Assembly (NCBI RefSeq): GCF_008364555.1
Contig: NZ_VTUC01000006.1
Span: 682,001-746,000 of the forward strand
Length of the DNA: 64,000 nucleotides
Direction of reading: 5' to 3'
Source: Enterobacter vonholyi
Lineage (GTDB): Bacteria; Pseudomonadota; Gammaproteobacteria; Enterobacterales; Enterobacteriaceae
Shown here: one piece after another, positions 57,263 through 64,000 of the stretch
Layout: the number at the start of each line of letters is the position of its first letter
Numbering within the stretch: the stretch's first letter is position 1
Position numbers and translations under genes: made by a program
Notes under the pieces: model-generated
Databases searched by the model: none
Told to the model about the DNA's origin: nothing
What the model saw: only the letters and a program-made list of their open reading frames with translations

Positions 57263-57883
57263 TTACAAGAAAGGCTTTACGTCACCCACGCCTTCTCGAA
57301 TCACTTCCGGCGCATCTTCGGTTAAGTCGACCACGGTAGTGGGCTGCTGGCCGAGATAGCCGCCGTGAATAATTAGCTCGACCACCTTTTCCAGACGATC
57401 TTTGATCTCTTCCGGATCGGACTCGGTAAACTCGCTGCCGGGCAGCATCAGCGAGGTAGAAAGCATCGGTTCGCCGAGGGTTTCCAGCAGCGCCTGCGCT
57501 ATCGGGTTCGACGGCACGCGCATACCGATAGTCTTGCGCTTTTCCTGCAGCAGGCGGCGCGGCACCTCTTTCGTCCCTTTCAGGATGAAGGTGTAGTTAC
57601 CCGGCGTATTGTTCTTAATCAGGCGAAACGCCACGTTATCCACATAAGCATAGGTGGACAGCTCAGAGAGATCGCGGCACATCAGGGTAAAGTTATGCCC
57701 GTCCGGCAGCTGGCGAATACGGCAAATACGCTCCATTGCCCCTTTGTCTTCAATTTTGCAGCCCAGCGCGTAGCCTGAATCGGTCGGGTAGACAATCACG
57801 CCGCCTTTGCGGACGATCTCCACCGCCTGGTTAATCAGGCGTGGCTGCGGGTTATCCGGATGGATATAGAAAAACTGACTCAT
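57263..57883 (-). CDS. yciO: YciO, Sua5/YrdC/YciO family protein
   Basis: A 206-residue protein of the YrdC-like fold (the t6A-modification TsaC family), with KGGVIVYPTDSGYALGCKI and NFTLMCRDLSELSTYAYVDN. YciO is a TsaC paralogue whose own function is uncertain. It overlaps the stop of rnm by ATGA, so the two are co-translated. Confidence 0.94.
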   Translation of the reverse strand: MSQFFYIHPDNPQPRLINQAVEIVRKGGVIVYPTDSGYALGCKIEDKGAMERICRIRQLPDGHNFTLMCRDLSELSTYAYVDNVAFRLIKNNTPGNYTFILKGTKEVPRRLLQEKRKTIGMRVPSNPIAQALLETLGEPMLSTSLMLPGSEFTESDPEEIKDRLEKVVELIIHGGYLGQQPTTVVDLTEDAPEVIREGVGDVKPFL

Positions 57884-58761
57884 ACTTCCCTCTCTTCAAT
57901 TTGCTGCGGCTGTTCCCAGAGCTGCCAGACCGGCTCAACGCCAGCGGGCAGCCAGAGCTTGCGCCCCAGTTCGATCCACGCGCAGGGCTGATGGAAATCA
58001 GACCCCTGTGACCCAAACAGGCCGAACTGGCGGGCATAGGTCGCGAGCTGGGCGCGCTCGTTGGGCGCCTGCTGACACTGGGCGACTTCCATCGCCTCGC
58101 CACCGCATTCGGCAAAGTGCGCCAGCAGCCTTTTCAGCCATTTAGCAGAAAGATTATACCGGCCCGGATGGGCCAGCACGGCCTTACCGCCAGAATGATG
58201 AATCACATCAATAGCTTGTTTTATTGTACACCACTGTGGCGGAACGTATCCGGTTTTCCCGCGCGCCAGATATTTTTTAAAAACATCCGCCATCGTCGCG
58301 GCTTTACCCGCCTCTACAAGAAAACGGGCGAAATGACCGCGCGTGACCGCCCCGCCGTTCGCCAGCTTTTGGGCACCTTCCAGCGCGCCCGGAATATGCG
58401 CCTTTTCCAGACGCTCGCCGATCATCTCTGCGCGCTGGTTGCGGCGCGTTTTTTGTTCTTGCAAAAAGGCAGTAAGTGCCGGATGGTCTATATCGATGTT
58501 CAGGCCAACGATATGAATCTCATGGTTTTCCCAGACGGTCGAAATTTCGACGCCGGACACCAGATTGAGCGCCAGCCCGCTGCGGGCGATCTCGGCGCGC
58601 GCCGCCGGAATGGCATCCGTCGTATCGTGATCGGTTATCGCCAGCGTACCAACGCGCATTTCAACGGCACGATGAACCAGGGCTTCGGGTGTCAGCAGGC
58701 CATCAGAGGCCTGAGTATGGCTGTGTAAATCATAAATAATAGCGTAGGTGGTATCGCTCAA
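57880..58761 (-). CDS. rnm: RNase AM (YciV/TrpH), PHP-domain 5'-3' exonuclease
   Basis: PHP-family metal-dependent phosphoesterase; in E. coli it hydrolyses 3',5'-nucleotide bisphosphates and matures rRNA 5' ends. Metal-binding motifs are DLHSHTQASDG, ITDHDTTDA, GVEIS, HPGRYN and GSDFH. The start is taken as the TTG at 58761 because a GGGAA box lies 5 bp upstream and the product then has 293 residues, as in E. coli; an in-frame ATG at 58773 lacks a ribosome site. It is divergent from the trp operon. Confidence 0.9.
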   Translation of the reverse strand: MSDTTYAIIYDLHSHTQASDGLLTPEALVHRAVEMRVGTLAITDHDTTDAIPAARAEIARSGLALNLVSGVEISTVWENHEIHIVGLNIDIDHPALTAFLQEQKTRRNQRAEMIGERLEKAHIPGALEGAQKLANGGAVTRGHFARFLVEAGKAATMADVFKKYLARGKTGYVPPQWCTIKQAIDVIHHSGGKAVLAHPGRYNLSAKWLKRLLAHFAECGGEAMEVAQCQQAPNERAQLATYARQFGLFGSQGSDFHQPCAWIELGRKLWLPAGVEPVWQLWEQPQQIEEREV

Positions 58762-58837
58762 AGCACTTCCCATAACAGGTTGGAGACATCCGAAACCATC
58801 ATGATACCGACTTATATCGAAATTCTGAAATCAAGGG

Positions 58838-58873
58838 TTGACAACACGCCATCGAACTAGTTAACTAGTACGC
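58838..58873 (+). promoter_or_regulatory. trp promoter and TrpR operator
   Basis: -35 TTGACA at 58838-58843, 17-bp spacer, -10 TTAACT at 58861-58866. The -10 is embedded in the palindrome ACTAGTTAACTAGT (58856-58869) with CGA/ACG flanks, the trp operator almost as in E. coli. Repressor binding with tryptophan would block the -10 box. Confidence 0.95.
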
Positions 58874-58900
58874 AAGTTCACACGAGAAAGGTATCTGAAA

Positions 58901-58945
58901 ATGACAGCACATTTCACTCTGCACGGTTGGTGGCGTACTTCCTGA
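58901..58945 (+). CDS. trpL: TrpL, trp operon leader peptide
   Basis: A 14-residue leader peptide MTAHFTLHGWWRTS with two adjacent Trp codons. Slow translation at these codons when charged tRNA-Trp is scarce lets the antiterminator form. Compared with the E. coli leader ([14 protein letters not shown]) only the control end GWWRTS is kept. A GAAAGG-type ribosome site lies upstream. Confidence 0.95.
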   Translation: MTAHFTLHGWWRTS

Positions 58946-58989
58946 TCTTCGGGCAGTGTCACGCGTCTGCGAAATGCAAACAGATACCC

Positions 58990-59016
58990 AGCCCGCTTCC
59001 AAGCGGGCTTTTTTTT
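58990..59016 (+). terminator. trp attenuator
   Basis: AGCCCGC-TTCCAA-GCGGGCT followed by eight T: the attenuation terminator in front of trpE. The upstream segments around GGTTGGTGGCG and TCACGCGTCTGC can make the pause and antiterminator stems. Confidence 0.93.
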
Positions 59017-59039
59017 GAACAGAAAATGAGAACAATATA

Positions 59040-60602
59040 ATGCAAACAGCCAAACCTCATCTCGAACTGCTGACCTGCGAGGCGGCCTACCGCCACAACC
59101 CGACCGCGCTGTTTCATCAGGTGTGCGGCGCGCGTCCGGCGACGCTACTGCTGGAATCTGCGGACATCGACAGCAAGGACGATCTCAAGAGCCTGCTGCT
59201 GGTCGACAGCGCGTTGCGCATTACCGCTCTAGGTGACACCGTCACAATTAAGGCTTTATCAGACAATGGCGCCTCGCTGCTGCCGCTGCTGGATGCCGCC
59301 CTGCCTTCAGGCATTGAAAACGAACGTCATCCAGAAATGCGCATTCTGCATTTCCCGCCGGTTAGCCAACTGCTGGATGAAGACGCGCGCCTCTGCTCCC
59401 TGTCCGTCTTTGATGCCTTCCGCCTGCTGCAGAACCTGGTCACCGTTCCGCACGATGAGCGTGAAGCGATGTTCTTTGGCGGGCTGTTTGCCTACGATCT
59501 GGTCGCTGGCTTTGAAGATTTACCGGAAACCGAGCAGGGCAATCGCTGCCCGGACTATTGTTTCTATCTGGCCGAAACCCTGCTGGTGATCGACCATCAG
59601 AAACAATACACCCGCATTCAGGCCAGCCTGTTCACGCCTTCGACCGCTGAGAAAAACCGTCTTGAGCATCGCATCGCGCAGCTTCAGCAGCAGATGACGG
59701 AAGCGCCGCCTGCGCTTCCGGTGCAGCGAGTGGAAAAAATGACCTGCGATGTGAACCAGACCGACGATCAGTACGGCGCCGTGGTTCGCCAGATGCAAAA
59801 AGCGATTCGCGCCGGGGAAATTTTCCAGGTTGTACCGTCCCGTCGCTTCTCGCTGCCCTGCCCGTCTCCGCTGGCAGCCTACGACGTGCTGAAAAAGAGC
59901 AACCCGAGCCCGTACATGTTCTTTATGCAGGACAACGAATTCACGCTGTTCGGCGCCTCGCCGGAAAGCTCGCTGAAGTACGACGCCACCAGCCGCCAGA
60001 TTGAAATTTACCCGATCGCCGGAACCCGTCCGCGCGGACGACGCGCCGATGGCTCGCTGGATCGCGATCTCGACAGCCGCATCGAGCTGGAAATGCGCAC
60101 CGACCACAAAGAGCTCTCCGAGCATCTTATGCTGGTTGACCTGGCACGTAACGATCTGGCCCGTATTTGCACCCCGGGCAGCCGCTACGTGGCGGATCTG
60201 ACCAAAGTTGACCGTTATTCGTTCGTAATGCACCTGGTTTCCCGCGTGGTCGGTGAGCTGCGCCACGACCTCGACGTGCTGCACGCCTACCGCGCCTGCA
60301 TGAATATGGGCACCCTGAGCGGCGCGCCGAAAGTGCGCGCCATGCAGCTGATTGCCGCCGCCGAAGGGCGTCGTCGCGGCAGCTACGGCGGCGCGGTGGG
60401 TTACTTCACCGCCCACGGCGACCTCGATACCTGCATCGTGATCCGCTCCGCCTATGTAGAAGACGGCATTGCCACCGTCCAGGCGGGAGCCGGGATTGTT
60501 CTTGATTCCGTTCCGCAGTCTGAAGCTGACGAAACGCGCAGTAAAGCCCGAGCGGTCCTTCGCGCCATTGCTACCGCACACCATGCACAGGAGATTTTCT
60601 AA
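59040..60602 (+). CDS. trpE: TrpE, anthranilate synthase component I
   Basis: Converts chorismate with ammonia (from TrpG) to anthranilate; feedback-inhibited by tryptophan. It has 520 residues. The Trp-binding LLLESADI segment near residue 40 and the chorismate-binding core ([61 protein letters not shown]) are intact. The stop shares a base with the trpGD start (TAATG). Confidence 0.98.
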   Translation: MQTAKPHLELLTCEAAYRHNPTALFHQVCGARPATLLLESADIDSKDDLKSLLLVDSALRITALGDTVTIKALSDNGASLLPLLDAALPSGIENERHPEMRILHFPPVSQLLDEDARLCSLSVFDAFRLLQNLVTVPHDEREAMFFGGLFAYDLVAGFEDLPETEQGNRCPDYCFYLAETLLVIDHQKQYTRIQASLFTPSTAEKNRLEHRIAQLQQQMTEAPPALPVQRVEKMTCDVNQTDDQYGAVVRQMQKAIRAGEIFQVVPSRRFSLPCPSPLAAYDVLKKSNPSPYMFFMQDNEFTLFGASPESSLKYDATSRQIEIYPIAGTRPRGRRADGSLDRDLDSRIELEMRTDHKELSEHLMLVDLARNDLARICTPGSRYVADLTKVDRYSFVMHLVSRVVGELRHDLDVLHAYRACMNMGTLSGAPKVRAMQLIAAAEGRRRGSYGGAVGYFTAHGDLDTCIVIRSAYVEDGIATVQAGAGIVLDSVPQSEADETRSKARAVLRAIATAHHAQEIF

Positions 60603-62197
60603 TGGCTGACATTCTGCTGCTCGATAATATCGATTCCTTTACCTACAACCTGGCAGATCAGCTGCGTGCGAATGGCCATAACGTCGTTATCTATCGCAAC
60701 CACGTGCCGGCCCAGACCCTGATTGACCGTCTGGCAACCATGCAAAACCCGGTGCTGATGCTCTCTCCTGGGCCTGGCGCACCGAGCGAAGCGGGCTGTA
60801 TGCCGGAGCTGCTGACCCGTATGCGCGGCAAGCTGCCGATTATCGGCATCTGCCTCGGCCATCAGGCGATTGTGGAAGCCTACGGCGGCTACGTTGGTCA
60901 GGCGGGAGAGATCCTGCACGGTAAAGCGTCCAGCATTGAACATGACGGCCAGGCGATGTTTGCCGGGCTGCCGAATCCGCTCCCGGTCGCGCGCTACCAC
61001 TCGCTGGTCGGCAGCAACATTCCCGCCGGGCTGACCATCAACGCCTCGTTTGAAGGGATGGTGATGGCGGTACGTCACGACGCGGATCGCGTCTGCGGGA
61101 TGCAGTTCCATCCGGAATCCATCCTGACCTCTCACGGTGCCCGCCTGCTGGAGCAGACGCTCGACTGGGCGTTGCAGAAGCTGGAGCAGACCAACTCCCT
61201 GCAGCCGATTCTGGAAAAACTCTATCAGGCGCAGACCCTGAGCCAGCAGGAGAGCCACCAGCTCTTCTCCGCCGTGGTTCGCGGTGAGCTGAAGCCTGAG
61301 CAGCTGGCGGCCGCGCTGGTGAGCATGAAGGTCCGCGGCGAAAGCCCGCAGGAGATCGCCGGTGCCGCCACGGCTCTGCTGGAAAATGCCGCCCCGTTCC
61401 CGCGCCCGGACTATCTGTTTGCCGATATCGTCGGTACCGGCGGTGATGGCAGTAACAGCATCAATATCTCCACCGCCAGCGCCTTCGTAGCGGCAGCGTG
61501 CGGTTTGAAGGTCGCAAAACACGGTAACCGCAGCGTGTCCAGCCGGTCAGGTTCTTCCGATCTGCTCGCCGCATTCGGTATTAATCTCGATATGAACGCC
61601 GAACGTTCCCGTGAAGCGCTGGATGACCTGGGCGTCTGCTTCCTGTTTGCGCCGAAGTATCACACCGGTTTCCGCCACGCGATGCCGGTCCGTCAGCAGC
61701 TTAAAACCCGCACGCTCTTTAACGTGCTCGGCCCGCTGATCAACCCGGCGCACCCGCCGCTGGCGCTGATCGGTGTCTACAGCCCGGAGCTGGTCCTGCC
61801 GATTGCCGAGACGCTGCGCGTGCTGGGTTACCAGCGTGCCGCCGTAGTGCACAGCGGCGGAATGGACGAAGTGTCACTGCATGCGCCGACGCTGGTGGCC
61901 GAACTGCGCGACGGTGAAATTCTGAGCTGCCAGCTCGAAGCCGCTGACTTTGGTTTAACTCCGTATCACCAGGAAGCGCTGGCAGGCGGTACCCCGGAAG
62001 AAAACCGTGACATTCTGACGCGCTTATTACAAGGTAAGGGAGAGGTCGCCCATGAGGCCGCCGTTGCCGCCAACGTCGCCATGCTGATGCGTTTGCACGG
62101 TGAGGAAGACCTGAAGGCCAACGTTCAAAAAGTTCTGGATGTACTGCGCTCCGGTGCAGCTTACGATCGCGTTACCGCACTTGCGGCAAGAGGGTAA
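60602..62197 (+). CDS. trpD: TrpGD, anthranilate synthase II / anthranilate phosphoribosyltransferase fusion
   Basis: Bifunctional 531-residue enzyme. Residues 1-195: glutamine amidotransferase with catalytic Cys in [12 protein letters not shown] and His/Glu in MQFHPESIL. Residues about 200-531: anthranilate phosphoribosyltransferase with the [14 protein letters not shown] and [15 protein letters not shown] motifs. The fusion is the usual enterobacterial form. It is separated from trpC by 3 bp. Confidence 0.97.
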   Translation: MADILLLDNIDSFTYNLADQLRANGHNVVIYRNHVPAQTLIDRLATMQNPVLMLSPGPGAPSEAGCMPELLTRMRGKLPIIGICLGHQAIVEAYGGYVGQAGEILHGKASSIEHDGQAMFAGLPNPLPVARYHSLVGSNIPAGLTINASFEGMVMAVRHDADRVCGMQFHPESILTSHGARLLEQTLDWALQKLEQTNSLQPILEKLYQAQTLSQQESHQLFSAVVRGELKPEQLAAALVSMKVRGESPQEIAGAATALLENAAPFPRPDYLFADIVGTGGDGSNSINISTASAFVAAACGLKVAKHGNRSVSSRSGSSDLLAAFGINLDMNAERSREALDDLGVCFLFAPKYHTGFRHAMPVRQQLKTRTLFNVLGPLINPAHPPLALIGVYSPELVLPIAETLRVLGYQRAAVVHSGGMDEVSLHAPTLVAELRDGEILSCQLEAADFGLTPYHQEALAGGTPEENRDILTRLLQGKGEVAHEAAVAANVAMLMRLHGEEDLKANVQKVLDVLRSGAAYDRVTALAARG

Positions 62198-62200
62198 AGA

Positions 62201-63559
62201 ATGCAGACCGTTTTAGCGAAAATCGTTGCCGATAAGGCCATCTGGGTGGAAGCCCGCAAGCAACAGCAGCCGCTTGCCAGTTTCCAGAACGACGTCGTCC
62301 CGAGCAGCCGTCGTTTCTATGACGCCCTGCAGGGTGCGCGCACCGCGTTTATTCTTGAGTGCAAAAAAGCGTCCCCGTCCAAAGGCGTTATCCGTGACGA
62401 TTTCGACCCGGCGCGCATTGCCGGTATTTATAAGCATCATGCCTCAGCCATCTCCGTGCTGACGGATGAGAAATATTTTCAGGGCAGCTTCGATTTTCTG
62501 CCGATCGTCAGCGGCATAGCGCCGCAGCCGATCCTGTGCAAAGACTTTATTATCGACCCTTATCAGATTTGGCTGGCGCGCTTTTACCAGGCCGACGCCT
62601 GCCTGCTGATGCTCTCGGTGCTTGACGACGAGCAGTACCGCCAGCTCTCTGCCGTCGCGCACAGCCTGAAAATGGGCGTGCTGACCGAAGTGAGCAACGA
62701 AGAGGAGCTGGAGCGCGCGATTGCGCTGGAAGCCAAAGTGGTCGGCATCAATAACCGCGATCTGCGCGATCTGTCAATCGACCTGAACCGCACGCGCCAG
62801 CTGGCGCCGCGTCTGGGCGCTGGCGTCACGGTGATCAGCGAATCCGGCATTAACAGCTACGCCCAGGTGCGCGAGCTGAGCCACTTCGCCAACGGTTTCC
62901 TGATTGGCTCCGCCATGATGGAACATGACGATCTCAATGCAGCAGTGCGTCGCGTGCTGCTGGGTGAAAACAAAGTCTGCGGCTTAACCCGCGAACAGGA
63001 CGCCCAGGCCACGTATGAAGCCGGAGCGATTTATGGCGGGCTGATTTTTGTGGATTCCTCTCCTCGCGCGGTTAGCGAAGAGCAGGCGCGTAAGATCATC
63101 GCCGCGGCACCGCTCAGCTATGTTGGCGTGTTCCGCAATGCGGATATCGCAGAGATGGTTGTAAAAGCCGACGCGTTATCCCTGAGCGCGGTGCAGCTGC
63201 ACGGCGATGAGGATCAGGCCTATATCGATGCCCTGCGCGCCACGCTGGCACCGCAGGTACAGATCTGGAAAGCGCAAAGCGTTGGCGATACGTTGCCCCC
63301 GCGTAACCTGAACCACGTGGATAAATACGTCCTCGATAACGGCCAGGGCGGAAGCGGCCAGCGTTTTGACTGGTCTCTGCTGAACGGCGAAAAGCTGGAC
63401 AACGTTCTGCTGGCGGGCGGATTAAGCCCGGACAACTGCGTAGAAGCCGCGAAAACCGGCTGCGCAGGCCTCGATTTCAATTCAGGCGTAGAGTCCCAAC
63501 CGGGTATCAAAGATGCCTGCAAGCTGGCCTCGGTTTTTAAAACTCTGCGTGCATATTAA
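62201..63559 (+). CDS. trpC: TrpCF, indole-3-glycerol-phosphate synthase / phosphoribosylanthranilate isomerase fusion
   Basis: Bifunctional 452-residue protein of two TIM barrels. The N-terminal IGPS half has [13 protein letters not shown] and the phosphate-binding [10 protein letters not shown]; the C-terminal PRAI half starts at [12 protein letters not shown] and includes [16 protein letters not shown] and [11 protein letters not shown]. The fusion is typical of enterobacteria. The next gene, trpB, starts 10 bp later with a GGAAGAG site. Confidence 0.97.
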   Translation: MQTVLAKIVADKAIWVEARKQQQPLASFQNDVVPSSRRFYDALQGARTAFILECKKASPSKGVIRDDFDPARIAGIYKHHASAISVLTDEKYFQGSFDFLPIVSGIAPQPILCKDFIIDPYQIWLARFYQADACLLMLSVLDDEQYRQLSAVAHSLKMGVLTEVSNEEELERAIALEAKVVGINNRDLRDLSIDLNRTRQLAPRLGAGVTVISESGINSYAQVRELSHFANGFLIGSAMMEHDDLNAAVRRVLLGENKVCGLTREQDAQATYEAGAIYGGLIFVDSSPRAVSEEQARKIIAAAPLSYVGVFRNADIAEMVVKADALSLSAVQLHGDEDQAYIDALRATLAPQVQIWKAQSVGDTLPPRNLNHVDKYVLDNGQGGSGQRFDWSLLNGEKLDNVLLAGGLSPDNCVEAAKTGCAGLDFNSGVESQPGIKDACKLASVFKTLRAY

Positions 63560-63569
63560 GGAAGAGAAG

Positions 63570-64000
63570 ATGACGACATTACTTAACCCGTATTTTGGTG
63601 AGTTCGGCGGGATGTACGTCCCGCAAATCCTGATGCCCGCGCTGCGCCAGCTGGAAGAAGCGTTTGTCAGCGCGCAAAAGGATCCGGCGTTTCAGGCTGA
63701 ATTTACCGACCTGCTGAAAAATTACGCCGGTCGTCCGACCGCGCTGACCAAATGCCGCAATCTGACGGAAGGTACGAAAACCACGCTGTATCTTAAGCGT
63801 GAAGACCTGCTGCACGGCGGCGCGCATAAAACTAACCAGGTGCTGGGCCAGGCGCTGCTCGCCAAGCGCATGGGCAAAACTGAAATCATCGCCGAAACCG
63901 GCGCGGGCCAGCACGGCGTGGCCTCGGCGCTCGCCAGCGCCCTGCTCGGCCTGAAATGCCGCATCTATATGGGGGCGAAAGACGTTGAGCGTCAGTCTCC
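63570..64000 (+). CDS. trpB: TrpB, tryptophan synthase beta subunit (5' part)
   Basis: The first 143 residues only; the gene continues past the right edge. Begins [20 protein letters not shown] and includes the PLP lysine in [20 protein letters not shown] and [15 protein letters not shown]. It would form the complex with TrpA that makes tryptophan from indole and serine. Confidence 0.97.
   Translation, partial: MTTLLNPYFGEFGGMYVPQILMPALRQLEEAFVSAQKDPAFQAEFTDLLKNYAGRPTALTKCRNLTEGTKTTLYLKREDLLHGGAHKTNQVLGQALLAKRMGKTEIIAETGAGQHGVASALASALLGLKCRIYMGAKDVERQS

Noticed and set aside
59520..61522. Long minus-strand open frames across trpE and trpGD
   Set aside because: Antisense shadows of strongly biased trp genes with no recognisable protein features.

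Overview
The window is a chromosomal segment of an enterobacterium close to Enterobacter/Lelliottia. The order of housekeeping genes (psp, sap, fabI, yciW, rnb, pdeR, osmB, pyrF, lapAB, pgpB, ribA, acnA, cysB, topA, sohB, btuR, rluB, trp) is that of the Escherichia coli 28-29 min region. The encoded proteins are close to, but not identical with, those of E. coli. An rpfF gene facing an RpfR-type pdeR is an arrangement I know from Cronobacter and Enterobacter. The species call rests on reading alone, with no database search.

Layout. 1-5.7 kb: the end of a ycj carbohydrate locus (ycjN cut by the window edge, then ycjM), then the phage-shock operon pspABCD with its sigma-54 promoter and divergent activator pspF. 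There is no pspE, and the puu putrescine genes that separate pspF from sapA in E. coli K-12 are absent. 5.7-11 kb: sapABCDF. 11-32 kb: an accessory block of about 21 kb between sapF and fabI, where E. coli K-12 carries only ycjD. It has two parts. The first (11.1-18.7 kb) holds a TupA-like ATP-grasp gene, an AdeRS-like two-component system, a small membrane protein, and a two-gene unit of an orphan ABC six-helix membrane protein plus an RND pump with no adaptor or outer-membrane partner. Three CTCCAY direct repeats with an 11-bp period sit upstream of the three rightward units in this part and look like operators of one small regulon. The second part (18.7-31.1 kb) is a Pap/Mrp-type chaperone-usher fimbrial operon whose tip adhesin gene has been tandemly duplicated, a frameshifted IprA/YaiV-type regulator divergent from it, a PglL/Wzy_C-type O-oligosaccharyltransferase, and a LuxR-type regulator.

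32-44 kb: fabI, yciW, rnb, then the pair pdeR (rpfR) and rpfF, whose stop codons overlap. These would make a diffusible fatty-acid signal and its c-di-GMP-linked receptor. Next come yciZ, yciT, osmB, yciH-pyrF, lapA-lapB and pgpB. 44-58.8 kb: ribA, acnA, the small genes ymiC, yciX and ymiA, cysB, topA, yciN, sohB, yciK-btuR, rluB and rnm-yciO. 58.8-64 kb: the trp operon with promoter/operator, leader peptide, attenuator, trpE, fused trpGD, fused trpCF and the first part of trpB.

No rRNA, tRNA, IS element, integrase or CRISPR array was seen. The most interesting material is in the accessory block: the candidate AdeR-like regulon with its period-11 repeats, the adaptor-less RND pump co-transcribed with an ABC membrane domain lacking an ATPase, the duplicated adhesin with diverged receptor domains, and the frameshifted fimbrial regulator. 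The rpfF/pdeR pair is the other notable system.
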